A stretch of DNA of 64,000 nt from Cryptomeria japonica (taxonomy: Eukaryota > Streptophyta > Pinopsida > Cupressales > Cupressaceae): positions 112,685,783 through 112,749,782 of the forward strand of contig NC_081406.1 in the NCBI RefSeq assembly GCF_030272615.1. Reading direction: 5' to 3'. The position numbers were made by a program, and so were the translations under genes. The first letter of the stretch is position 1. Every line of letters starts with the position of its first letter. The notes below the pieces were generated by a model. It had not been told where the DNA came from and did not search any database. It worked only from the letters and a program-made list of their open reading frames with translations. Below, piece after piece: positions 12,005-22,554 of this stretch.

Positions 12005-12474
12005 TGTTAGTATAGGTTTTTATTTTCTCTTATGTTAGGGAAAAATTATTTTTCCTACCCATTATTAAGCTTGCTTAGGTTATAATATAATGGTTAGGGT
12101 GAGGACATGTCACCCATATTTGGGTGGTTGAATGTCACACCCTCTTTTGGATTTAACAGCCACCTCCCCATAACCATTTCTTGTATTTACCTAAGTTGGC
12201 ATAACCATGTACTTGGCATTTACCAAGTAGGTAAAAATCCCTCCTATTTTGGGCTACATGGAGTTATTATTCCTCTTGGTTTTATATGTCCATGTTTTTC
12301 TATATAAACAAGTCCTCACCTCTCCCTATGCTATGTACTAAGAAAAGAACACTAGCTCAAATTATGAGTCTAGTTCAGTGCTAGGAGAGTGCTGATTTTT
12401 GTTCATCTTTGGGTTCTTGCCTTGCTTTCCTTCAGTCACATTGATCTTGGGTGGCTTCACAACTAAATTTAACA
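12005..12474 (+). repeat. 5' LTR of element C
   Basis: 470 bp, TGTTAGTATAGG...TTTAACA. It matches the split 3' LTR (44050-44150 plus 52121-52525) with small indels. It contains TATATAAAC at about 12301, a plausible TATA box for the element promoter. Confidence 0.85.
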
Positions 12475-12486
12475 TGGTATAAAAGC
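12475..12486 (+). promoter_or_regulatory. Primer binding site of element C
   Basis: TGGTATAAAAGC, a two-base variant of the initiator tRNA-Met PBS TGGTATCAGAGC, directly after the LTR end TTTAACA. Confidence 0.8.
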
Positions 12487-13192
12487 TAGTTGTGAGTTGT
12501 GGGTTAGCATCCTTTTAGAATCTAGAGTCATTCATTATTGATAGAAAAGTATGCTCTTCTCTCGCATTCGATGATAGTATTGAGAATTAGAAAAGCTTGA
12601 AGGAATTGCAGTTTCTGGGGGGGGGGGGGTTCTTGTTTCTTTCTTATTAGTGCAGGTGTTTTGGAGCTTTCTAGAGCAATTTTGAGCTCACCATTGAGTT
12701 CAGAGCAGCCGAGAAAGTTAGATTTGCCTTTTATTTTGTCCAGATCAGACACTGGATGCAAAATTGGTGAAGGTGTGAAGCAGAGCTTTCATCTCTAGAT
12801 CTAGAGGGTAGCTGATTTTCAGTGCATTTTGAAGCCAAACAGATAGTGCCATCATGTCTAGAAGGCCCAAAAACGCTAATATTGACTGTCAATTCGTCAA
12901 TTTTGGTGACAGTCAAATTTTGAAGCAAATGAGCCCTATGGCCCACCTGCCCAATATGGAATACAAAAATATTTTTATATTTATTATTCTTCCTTAAATT
13001 TTTTTTATTATTTTCATTAAAATAAAAAAACGACAGATATTCAATGTCTATACTTGAAAAAGGTTATTTAAAATTTTTATTAAAATTATTTGAAAAAAAA
13101 ACTTGAAAAGTTTTTTTTGAAAACATTTTTTTTAAGGGCACCGATAGGGTACCCTGTACCTCTGTTGGCCCCTATACCTATAGTGGAGCGGG
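12487..13192 (+). other. First part of element C's untranslated leader
   Basis: No coding frame. It includes a G run of about 12 bases near 12620, which is easily mis-sequenced, an AT-rich block at 12960-13130, and a GC-richer segment at 13135-13192 just before the D LTR. Confidence 0.5.
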
Positions 13193-13516
13193 TATTTACT
13201 CCCTACAGTGAATTGTTCAAGTTCATGGAATAAACAGTAAATGCACTCATCACGTATAACCAACAACTACAATTATAATCAGAACATTGATAAAAGTAAC
13301 AACCACGACAATATGGCAGAAAGATGTTTCCTTTATTGCATTCCAAAAGCTAGTACATCAACATTATTGCCAGGGTTCCCTTACATGGCAATATATATTA
13401 TCTGGTGGTTGGCCGAGGTACCAACTATCGTAATTGACATGGGAACTCACACGACCGACTTCACACATAAAAAAATTAACATAACTATAACTTAAAAGTT
13501 TTATTCTTAATTGGCG
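13193..13516 (-). repeat. LTR fragment of element D (left copy)
   Basis: A direct repeat of 24292 to about 24615, sharing TTTACTCCCTA, CAGAAAGATGTTT and GTTGGCCGAGGTACCAA. The right copy starts TGTTTACTCCC and this one TATTTACTCCC. It stops abruptly at 13516, where element E's LTR begins, so it is truncated or interrupted by E. Confidence 0.75.
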
Positions 13517-15397
13517 TGAAATATCCCAGACCAATTTTTTTCAATTTTTCAATTACAAAGAGTAATGCAACACACATCCGTTAGGGTTAGCACTTAAACC
13601 AAAACGATGAGGAATACAACTCTAACCAAGAATGTACACCAGGATCCCGGGTTGGGCAAGGCGTGAGCATATGGTCAGAGGGTCTTAAAGCATTCTGAAA
13701 GTAACTCTAACCAAGAATGTGCCAAAGATAGACTAACATATGGTCAGAGGATCTTGGTGCATGCTGAAAGCAACTCTAACCAAGAATGTGCCCAAGATGG
13801 ACTAACATATGGTCAGAGAATCTTTACAATTACAACTGTTGAAAGGAAAACTCGACACCAAGCATGTGCTTTCAAATCTAGGGTGGGAATGGAGCTACCA
13901 TATGGCAGAGATGCTAAGAACTTAGAATGGAATTAAATGTAAATAACAAGCGTGAAATGAAAATAAGAAGAAATGCTGCCAGTACTACTGTTCAGCTTAC
14001 AATATGATAGTAAATGCTTGCCAAGATCATAGGATTAAGACTATACAATGCTGTAACAATATAGAAGGCTCTCCCGAGCTTAATAAAAATGATAAGTCCA
14101 AGAAATTCTACTCAATGATCAATCTTAATATTCTAATTTATGACAGACTTGCACGTGAAATGCTTAATCAACAACACCTGGAATCACTAAAATGCTCATT
14201 AATCTCTCAATACTAGTCCGAATGACCCAAAACCAAAAGCAATGGCTTCCTATGAAGGAGGCGACCCAACCAATACCAAGAAATCAGACATTAACCCAAC
14301 ATATTATTTAACACGAACCCCAAGGCAATTCCCAGTAGTGACGCCAGACAAGAATGGCGATTATTCTCTATAAATTAAAACACTTCATATTAGAATCTGC
14401 AAATTTGCACAAAGGAGAGCCCAACCAAAACAAGAGGAAATATGCAATACCCAGAATGAATATGTTTTTATTTTGGATTATATGAGTGAAACTACAAGTC
14501 TGCCTTGCTAACCGCGACTCCCGAAAATGAAATGAACTGCAAATAACTGAACTTCAAGCACAACTCAAGCTACAATGCAATCCCCACTACAAACTCTCAC
14601 AACTACACTAAATCACCACTGGTTGCTATCTTTCAAGCAAGAAGCAATGCCAAGGCTAGGAGGTATTCATTCCTCAAAGCAACCCCAATACCATTCCGGC
14701 AGAGTAACATTACAATAGACATAAGATACCAAATGAAGGGGAGAGGCCTCCATTTATAAGCTTAACAAGGGATCTCTAGAGGCTTCTAGAAAGTGCGCCC
14801 TAATTTCACATTTGAATTTTCCTCCAAGAGATGGCGCCACTTTTAAAAGCTTAATTAACCTTTATTTTAATTCACTTCTCTTCATAAAGTTGGCACCCCT
14901 TTTCATAAGCAAGATTTTAGACCTTAGGAAATATTAAATCCCTTCCATGATGCGTCCACCCTTGAAGACCACCTTTTAAAACAGCTTGAAGTGATGAAGC
15001 TAGGCCAATGGGTCAACTTTAAAATATAACATTAAAATATAACATTATTTAAATGAAATGAACTTATCTCTCCAAAAACATCCCAAGGCCAAAAGTGACG
15101 AAGCCAACTAGACCAACTGAAGAAGAGAACCAACTGTGTTGAAATAATCAGGACCACTGCCAGAAATAGAATTTACTAAAAATAGTAAATTCCAAAAAGT
15201 GCTCGGAACGCAAAGCCAGACATACCACTGCGAAGCCCTTTGAAAACCCAGAAAGAATCCGCGATCCAAACTCTAATTCATGAGCAACAACGAACTCCAA
15301 AATTGGAAACCCTAATTTCACCCATTGAGTAGCCTACGGGTCTTCGAAATAGGCCATCGGTCAACTGAAACATTACGCTTGAGAAGGGGACATTACA
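13517..15397 (-). mobile_element. 3' LTR of chromovirus E (~1.9 kb)
   Basis: On the minus strand it starts TGTAATGTCCCC at 15397, immediately downstream of the PPT, and ends ...CTGGGATATTTCA at 13517. The extended inverted ends (TGTAATGTCCC / GGGATATTTCA) resemble element A's LTR end. It contains three tandem units at 13619-13840. The matching 5' LTR is not in the window, so E is truncated on its gag side. Confidence 0.65.
13619..13840 (-). repeat. Three degenerate tandem units of 69-86 bp within E's LTR
   Basis: Units start at about 13619, 13705 and 13774 with CTCTAACCAAGAATGT, and each carries CATATGGTCAGAG.ATCTT. The first is longer and more diverged. Confidence 0.75.
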
Positions 15398-15412
15398 GTC
15401 CGCCCTCCCTAA
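15398..15412 (-). promoter_or_regulatory. Polypurine tract of chromovirus E
   Basis: On the minus strand TTAGGGAGGGCGGAC abuts the LTR start TGTAATGTCC. This is the second-strand primer site. Confidence 0.75.
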
Positions 15413-16311
15413 GATTGCTTGTCCTCAAGCAACTGTAAGTTTGGATGCTGCAAAATCTCCTCATTCTCCCAAGTTGCATCCTCCAAGGGCAAATTCTTCC
15501 ACCTCACCAAGTATTCCTTGATTGTCCTTCTTCTCAAAGAACACTTTCTGGAATCAATAATCTCCTCCAGAATCAAAATCAACTGCCCTTCTTTGTCCAG
15601 AGGTGGTAATTGTGAAGAAGCAATAACATTATGTCCAAGTGCCTTCTTGAGGTGAGACACATGGAAGACATTGTGCACTTTACTACTCGAAGGTAGCTCC
15701 AACTCATAAGCTACTGCTCCAACCTTTCTGATGACTTGGAATATCCAATAGAAACGAGGCTTGAGCTTCTCAGCTCCACTCTTCTTGAGAGTAGACTGTC
15801 TGTATGGCTGTAGTCGAAGATAAACCATATCTCCAACCTCAAAAGAGTGCTCAACGCGTCGTTGATCATCATACATCTTCTGCTGATTCTGAGCAATCTG
15901 CAAGTTGTTCTTCAAAGATTTCAAGATGTCTTAACTTTGCTGCAACAAATCCCTGGCTTGAGGGGCTTTGCTATCACCAAACACCAAATCAACAAAGCTA
16001 GGAGCCTCATAACCATAGAGAGCCATGAAGGGAGACATCCTTATTGACATGTGAAAGGAAGAATTGTAACAATACTCGCCTATGTGGAGCCATTTCACCC
16101 ATGCTCTTTGCTGCTTTGAAACATAGTTTCTCAGATAGCCTTCCAACCACTTGTTCACTATCTCTGTTTGTCCATTGGTTTGGGGGTGATAACTAATGCT
16201 TGGAGTAAGCACTGTACCACTCATCCTGAAGACTTCTTGCCAAAAGGTGCTTAGGAACTTGTTGTCCCTATCACTCATAATATTTTTTGGCAACCCATGC
16301 AATCTAAACAC
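15409..16311 (-). pseudogene. Element E: integrase core (C-terminal part), GPY/F module and chromodomain
   Basis: Part of the E polyprotein, in the same frame as the upstream domains. One in-frame TAA just upstream of 15924 follows LLQQS. The integrase core shows SDRDNKF (second Asp) and HPQTNGQTEIVNKWLE (catalytic Glu). A GPY/F-like stretch follows (LKPRFYWIFQVIRKVG, with the usual GPY changed), then a C-terminal chromodomain (EIIDSR, KEYLVRWKNLPLEDATWE). This marks a chromovirus, whose chromodomain directs integration toward heterochromatin marks. The frame ends at 15409, overlapping the PPT, as usual for such elements. Confidence 0.85.
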
Positions 16312-16335
16312 CTCATGGAAAAAGAAATCTGCAAC

Positions 16336-17172
16336 TTAAGTTGCTGAAAAAGAGCTCGTGATGGCAAAGAAGTGAGCAAACTTTGTTAATTTGTCCACTA
16401 CAACATAGATACAATCTTTGCCTTGGGCCTTTGGCAACCCAATGATGAAGTCCATTGATATGCTTTCCCATTTTTGGTTGGGAATGGGAAGAGGTTGCAA
16501 CAGACCAACAGGTAGAGTGTGCTCATTCTTGTTCATCTGACAAGTAGGACATTCCTGGATGTAGCGTTGAACTTCCCCTTTCAACCCTTTCCAAGCAAAT
16601 CTTTCCCGAATCTGCCTATATGTCTTGAAGAAACCGTGATGACCAGCAAGTGGAATGTCATGGAATATCATCAAAATCTTCTTTTTGAGCTTAGAATTAG
16701 CCACCACAAAGATTCTACCCTTGTAGTGTATCAACCCGTCAACCACCTTGTACCTTTCATCATGAAAAGTACCTTCAATGATGCTAATTGCCAACTGATT
16801 TTTGGCATAATCAACGAGCAACATGTCCTTCCAATTAGCAGTGAGCTCACACAATGAACTTAGATGAGGTCTCCTAGATAGAGCATCAGCCACAATATTG
16901 TTTTTCCCTTTGACATACTCAATGTCAAAATCGTAAGCTTGAAGCTTACTCACCCACTTTTGTTGTCTCTCATTCAAATCCTTCCGGTGCATGAAGTGCT
17001 TGAGACTATTGTGATCAGTCTTGACCACAAATTTGCTCCCCACCAAATACTGTCTGAACTTAGCTAATGCATGCATGATTGCAAGCATTTCCTTGTCATA
17101 GATGGAGTAGGTCCTTTCAACACCTCTTAATTTTATGCTCTCAAACACAATGGGATGCTTGTCTTGCATCAA
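16336..17172 (-). pseudogene. Element E: RNase H, integrase zinc-binding domain and start of integrase core
   Basis: In frame with its neighbours; bounded by TAG after FEL (17203-17205) and TAA after SFSAT (16333-16335). RNase H has DKEMLAI, TDHNSLKHFM and VADALSRRP. The HHCC zinc finger reads HDIPLAGHHGFFKTY then CPTCQMNK. The core begins SMDFIIGLPKAQG, with the first catalytic Asp present. Both flanking stops sit where a CAA or CAG glutamine codon is plausible. Domain order RT-RH-INT is that of Ty3/Gypsy. Confidence 0.9.
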
Positions 17173-17205
17173 AACAGCCCCAACACCTTCTCCAGATGCA
17201 TCACA

Positions 17206-18204
17206 CTATAGCTCAAAGGGCTTGGAGAAATCTGGAATTGTCAAAACTGGACAAGAGCTCATGATCTTCTTAAACTTATCAAAAGTAGTTTGAGCCTTTT
17301 CTGTCCAACAAAAAGATCCCTTTTTCATGAGGTTAGTAAGAGGAGCAGCGTTCTGTGAATAGCCCTTCACCAATCTTCTGTAAAAACCACAAAGACCCAA
17401 GAACCCTTTCAAATGAGTCAAGTTCTCTAGGGGTGGCCAATCAACTATTGCCTCGATCTTTTTGAGATCAACCTTCACTCCATCAGCACTGATTATGTGA
17501 CCAAGGTAAAATAGCTCCTTCATTCCAAATTCACATTTGGATTCTTTGGCAAACAGACTTTCTGATTCAAAGATGCTAAGCACTTCCTCTATGTGCTTGA
17601 GGTGTTCTTTCCATGTCCTGCTATAGATCAGAATGTCATCAAGAAAGATTAACACGAAATTCCTCAACTGCTTTTGAAAGAATCTGTTCATATAAGACTG
17701 GAAGGTAGCAGGAGCATTAGTCAACCCAAATGGCATGACTAAAAACTCAAAGTGACCATAGTGACATCTAAATGTTGTCTTCTCAACATCAGACCCTCTC
17801 ATCCAAATTTGGTAGTAGCCCGACCTTAGATCAATCTTTGAGAAGAACTTGGCTCCATGTAGCTCATCTATGAGCTCATCTATCCTTGGAATGGGGTATC
17901 AATTTTTGATGGTGCTTTGATTCAAAGCACGATAATCCACACACATGCGAATGGTACCATCCTTCTTCTTCACAAGAACAACTGCTAAAGTGAAAGGACT
18001 CTTACTTGGACGAATGAATCCCATCTCCAAGAGTTCCTTACTATTTTTCTCAATCTCATCCTTTTGCTTCTTAGGGTACTGATATGGAGTTGTGATAACT
18101 GGTTTAGCCCCTTCCTTGAGCTCTATGACATGCTCTGAGCCTCATTCGGGAGGTGGCCTAGGAGTTAAATCAACAAACACTTTACTCTTCCTGGTGAGTA
18201 AGGA
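17206..18204 (-). pseudogene. Element E: Ty3/Gypsy reverse transcriptase
   Basis: Reverse transcriptase in one frame from [11 protein letters not shown] at about 18150 down to IPDFSKPFEL at 17206. The palm has FFSKIDLRSGYYQI (first Asp), MPFGLTNAPATFQ and FLDDILIYS (the YxDD box with Leu for Tyr/Val, both Asp intact). Stops interrupt it at about 17897-17899 (TGA within IKN.YPIPRID) and about 18140 (TGA within PPE.GSEH), both explainable as CGA to TGA. No frameshift is seen, and catalytic residues are kept. It copies element RNA in the virus-like particle. Confidence 0.9.
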
Positions 18205-19143
18205 CTAGATATCAGGAGGGTAGTCCCTCTTTGTTTCAACCGGACTAGCTGGGAGAATCATACATTCTGCAACCCACTCAACTTGATCATGCCGAATCAA
18301 CTTTACCATCCACTTGAATGACATGATCTGAGGTCCACTGTTAGACATTCCTCTTAACACCACCTTCTTCCCATCAGATTGAAACTTGAGCTCCATGGTT
18401 TGCAGATTTAGGGAGATCTCTCCAAGTGAATGTAGCCATTGAATGCCTAGGACGACACCCGTATCTCCAGTGTTGACTACATAGAAGTCATCCTTGACTT
18501 CGTAGTTGCCCAATTGCATAGACATATTTGGGATCTTCTTGGTGCAAGAAATGTGAAACCCATCAACAACCATAACCTTGAAGCCTTCAAAATCTTCTAT
18601 TTGCATCCCTTTCTTTGCCACCACCACTTCATCAATGAAGTTATGTGTTTCTCCAGTATCAATCAAAGCAACTATTCGTTGCCCCTTAATCATCCCTTGA
18701 ACATTGAAGGATTCATTTTTTTGAAAGCTCGAAAGTTGAGCCAAGGTACCCCCACTTCCTTTTTCACCTTCAGATTCTTCGGGAACTCTTTCCACCTCGC
18801 TGTCATCACAATCACATGCCCACACCTTCTTCCCTTTGTTGCTTCCTGGTGTGGCCATGTTTCCTACGAAAATGATTGTACCTTTGTTGCTGGGGTTTCC
18901 AAAACTCATCCTCGACATACCTAGATCAATTTTTATAAGTTGCAATTCCTTTGTTAATTCTCCCGCCGAATCTACAATGTTTCTGTCAAAATCGTTACCC
19001 CAACTGTTTCCGCAGTTAACTGAATTCCGCCAGCTGTCTTCTTCCCGTCTCCAGCCGTACCAACCAAAAAGAATTTGTGTATGGATTTTTGGTGTACGAA
19101 CTCCTTTCCATAGAGATTTTGTGAAATTCTTCCTTGTTCCCAC
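18205..19143 (-). pseudogene. Element E: aspartic protease with upstream linker; fusion point with D
   Basis: In frame with the RT to its left, from which it is separated by a TAG after PPDI. The protease active site reads VALIDTGETHNFIDE (DTG intact). It is followed by VVLGIQWLHSLGEI and VVLRGMSN, as in plant chromoviruses. The N-terminal third (19143 to about 18960) does not look like gag and lies inside the NPYG-motif region of D, so E's gag and 5' LTR are missing and the two elements appear fused here. The upstream Met is not a credible start. About 312 residues. Confidence 0.75.
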
Positions 19144-21060
19144 CGTACAATTTTTTTGTTTTGATAGGAATTATCAGCTGGTTGTATGGTCCCTCTTCGG
19201 TACGGATTCCCCACTCCACGTTACTTGGCAATATACTTTTTATTCATATGGATCCGTATGGATTCTGGTGATTGTTGTAGCCAGTGTATGAACTTCTTCC
19301 TGTTGCACCATAAAAACTTATCTTTCCCACACCTCCATACGGATTTATCTTGCAATTTAATTCAGTACAGATTTGTTCCAACTCCTTATGGATTTTGGTG
19401 ATTTTTTTTTGGATTCCTTTACACCTTGTTTGAATCACCATATGGATTTCCTGGCTTTCCTCTAACAATTCCGTACGGATGTTGTACGACTGGCCTTCTT
19501 CGTGCTGCTATATGGATGTGTTGCAGGGTTCGTACAGATTAAACTTCCTCCCTCCGCCAGCTTGTATGACTCTGTACGGGAGGAATTCCTCAGCTCCAAA
19601 TTTTTGCTGTTGTGTGGTACTGTACAAATAATTCCCTCTTGATTGCTTTGGTCCAGATGTGTACGATACTGTTCATACAGATTCGTACGAATATCCTCTT
19701 GCTCAGGCTCCTTGTTTTTTCACACCCCTCTATTGCTTCTATCGTGTTCAATATGTCTGAATTGGTCGAGTAGGGGGTTATATGTAATTCCTTCACTTTT
19801 AGGGTTAGGACGTATTGCAGTAATTTTTTATAAAATAATCTTGCTTTCACCACTCCTAATTTTTGTTTTACTAACTTTGTAATACCTCCCCTTTGTTTTA
19901 ATTTTTTAATATTTCTTAACCCTTCCCCCTTATATTTTAATATTTGTCTTTCTTTTTCTACCTTTAATATATTTCTTTTCAAATATTCTTTCAACATTTT
20001 AACTTGGCAAGACTTTTTAAATTTTAGCCTCCGTACCTTAATTTACCTTGGACCTTGTCAATTTGCTTCCTCCAGGTGCGTTTTATGTCGCCTCCTTGTA
20101 CCGCCTTCTCTTCTGGAGCCCGTACTGTCTTCTTCTATTTAAGCAACTTGGATTTTTGTACTCGATGTTTCACCCCCTTCTTTAGTTTTACCTTATTGCC
20201 AATGTCTTATTCCTTTCGCTTTTTGCTTGGTACCACTTGATCATCAGCCTCCTTCTCTAGATCCTCCATTTTCCTCTTTACCCCAATGGGATCTTCCTGG
20301 GGTCTTACTTTGATCTCCGAGTCATTCAACCATGCACATACATGCGGTAGTCTCCTATAACACTCCTCGGGACAACACGTGACCACATATTCTAGGTCCC
20401 ATATTTTGTCTACCAATGGTGCTCACTCCTTTATAACTTCCATCTATGTACCAACCTTTGTACTGTTGGTACCATCTCACTTTCTCACCATCCACCTACG
20501 GTGGGCCCCTAGGGTTAGGGATCACCTGCTAGAGTGCATTGGAGCCCGCTTTCTATTCGCCATGTTGTAGTGCTATCAAAAACAAGTCTTCATCTTTTAG
20601 TACCATTTTCAAACACGGTCCCAAGGTTTTTGTAGCAGATGTACCAGGTAATTTTGTTGCCGCAATGGGGTTTGTGCCAGATGGTTTTGCTGCCATCTGA
20701 TGGTGTTCCTAGTTGGCAATGTTGTCACTGACTATGTTTGTAAGAGCCATCTTCAATTGTGACATTGTCTGCAGAAGGTCAGACACCCGTACGGGTACGG
20801 TGGTTTGCAACATTTGTTTGATGATAGTTTTCTTAGACTTTGACTGGAGTGGGGTACTAGAAGTATTGTGTGAGACCCTTCATTCTTCCGCCATCGCCTG
20901 TTCCACATTAGCCTTAGCTTCCTAGAGTCTCTCCTTCTCCGTACGGGGATCGGGGTACACCGCCTTCTTGCTCTGCAATCTTGTGATTTCCAGTACCTCC
21001 TCATCTAGCTCTTTCACATCCAACATATTTACTCCCTTCTATTTCGGGCAATCAGTGTCC
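19000..21060 (-). pseudogene. Element D: post-knuckle region, dense in CCGTAYGGATT motifs, no pol
   Basis: Minus-strand remains of D downstream of its zinc knuckles. At 20700-21040 short frames read EEVLEITRLQSKKA, YPDPRTEKERLQEAK and VRVSDLLQTMSQLKMAL, a pattern I associate with the gag-protease junction of Tat-type Gypsy elements. A basic, NLS-like KRK...KKRKE lies near 20210-20280, and a Lys-rich open frame spans 19590-19997. At 19050-19700 the motif CCGTAYGGATT and variants recur about every 35 bp and read NPYG in one minus frame. No DTG, YxDD or integrase motif is found, so D's pol is absent. Confidence 0.5.
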
Positions 21061-21388
21061 TCATGGTTTCCAAGACCACACCATTTGCACAACAAACCTC
21101 CACCATTGTTCCTTTCCAAGACCACACCATTTGCACAGCAAACCTCCACCATTGTTCCTGCTCTGACATTCTAGAGCAAAGTGGCCCCACTCATTATATT
21201 TTTGATATTGGATCATGGGCTGCCCCTTTGCATCGTATTGAATTTTTCTCTTTAGCATCTTATTATTGGAATAGTTGTTCCCACGCCGATTATTGCGATA
21301 TCCTCCTGGTGAAGCCTCTGAGTTTGCTATTTGTTTAGGTGGTGTGGCTGGTCGATTAGCTTGCTCGCCTTGAGTGTAGAGCAGTTGT
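21061..21388 (-). pseudogene. Element D: gag C-terminus with two zinc knuckles
   Basis: The first knuckle region reads YQKYNEWGHFALEC, where both leading Cys are now Tyr (a TGY to TAY change), leaving His and the last Cys. The second is CKWCGLG...HEDTDC, split by the 46-bp duplication. Upstream sequence is Gln/Asn-rich (QLLYTQGEQANRPA, NNRRGNNYSNNK). The frame connects in phase with 22555 onward once the solo LTR and one target-site copy are set aside. Confidence 0.7.
21067..21158 (-). repeat. 46-bp tandem duplication in D's second zinc knuckle
   Basis: TTTCCAAGACCACACCATTT begins at 21067 and again at 21113. Because 46 is not a multiple of 3 it shifts the frame, so CKWCGLG appears twice with altered sequence between. 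Confidence 0.85.
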
Positions 21389-22549
21389 TGATGAATACTA
21401 AGAGGGGGTGGGTGAATTAGTATGCCAAAAAATATTGTAAACAAACTTTTAAACAGTTTAGTAGATAACCGATACAACAAATTTACTAATAAACTGGTTA
21501 AGATAAATGCAAACCAAATAGAAAACAAAACATTCACCCACAAGAGCACAATCACCATAACACAAGATATTTGATGTGGAAACCCGAATGGGAAAAACCA
21601 CGGTGAGCAGAAACTCACAAGTAACTATCTGCATAATAGAAACCAGACCAGTTAAGGTTTGACCAATTAAGGTCATACAATATTCTTCACCAGAACAGAT
21701 CCTGTTAGGAATCTATATCTCTGTTAGGAGATAAGTCCTATTAAAGACTACCTTGTTAAAGGATTTAAGATCCATAGTTGTGAACCACCTTGTTAGAGGA
21801 TTTACAAAGGCTTTGCCGAGCCTACCTAGTTAAGGGCTCTAGACTTGTTGAAGATGTGAGTAATCAACAAGTGAATGATCTAGCTAATAGCACAATCTGC
21901 TTAATTAGATCCTTGATAGCTCCTTGTTAATGCATTTTAGCATTACTTTAGTCTTCAATATCTCCACACTCTATCTCTTCACATAGACCTAATCTTCTCT
22001 TCAACGATCGTACATAACCATATCAATTCTATATCTCACATTCCACTTCTCACATGCAAACCATAGACATGATGTCCTTATAAAGGAAACTGATTTCATG
22101 TCGGTCCAATAGGATTAGACTACAAGTTCCTAGGTTCAGTGTATCTAGACACATTTGGTAACACGACACACAAACACCGCCAAAGTGTCGGTGGATGATA
22201 ACTCATCACACATTATAGTAATATCGGTTGATAACTCATCATAGAGTAATACCAGTTAATACAATATACCGATTATCGGTTGTCAAAAATGAAGACTGGT
22301 AGATCATAGTGTTCCGATCAAAAGTTAACTACCGCTTGAGCTCCTCAAACCGCTTGGGATCCTCATACCACTTGTGGTCTTCATACAATCTGTGACCAGT
22401 AAACCATTTTCTGCAAAACACCGAGTCTAAAGACTATACATTCAATAATACACAATACCGGTTGGAACAATTACCGGTTGAGCATAACTCATACATCAAG
22501 AAAGTGTGTGTTCATCAATGACAATCAAAACATCATCAAAATGCCAACA
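21389..22549 (-). mobile_element. Solo LTR (1.16 kb) inserted in element D gag
   Basis: On the minus strand it runs TGTTGGCATTTTGATG ... CCCCCTCTTAGTATTCATCA. The inner U5-like block (GTGGTTTTTCCCATTCGGG on the minus strand) resembles other LTRs here. Flanks are GTTGT (21384-21388) and ATTAT (22550-22554), consistent with one 5-bp duplication plus two G-to-A changes. Removing the LTR and one flank keeps D's gag in frame. No PBS, PPT or second LTR is adjacent, so it is a solo LTR left by recombination. Confidence 0.7.
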
Positions 22550-22554
22550 ATTAT

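Noticed and set aside
12615-12640. Poly-G run of about 12 bases
   Set aside because: Homopolymer length is unreliable in assemblies and no function is implied.
16519-16857. Open frames on the plus strand opposite element E pol (also 18514-18924, 18836-19291)
   Set aside because: They are antisense shadows of the well-supported minus-strand pol; no domain or start context of their own.
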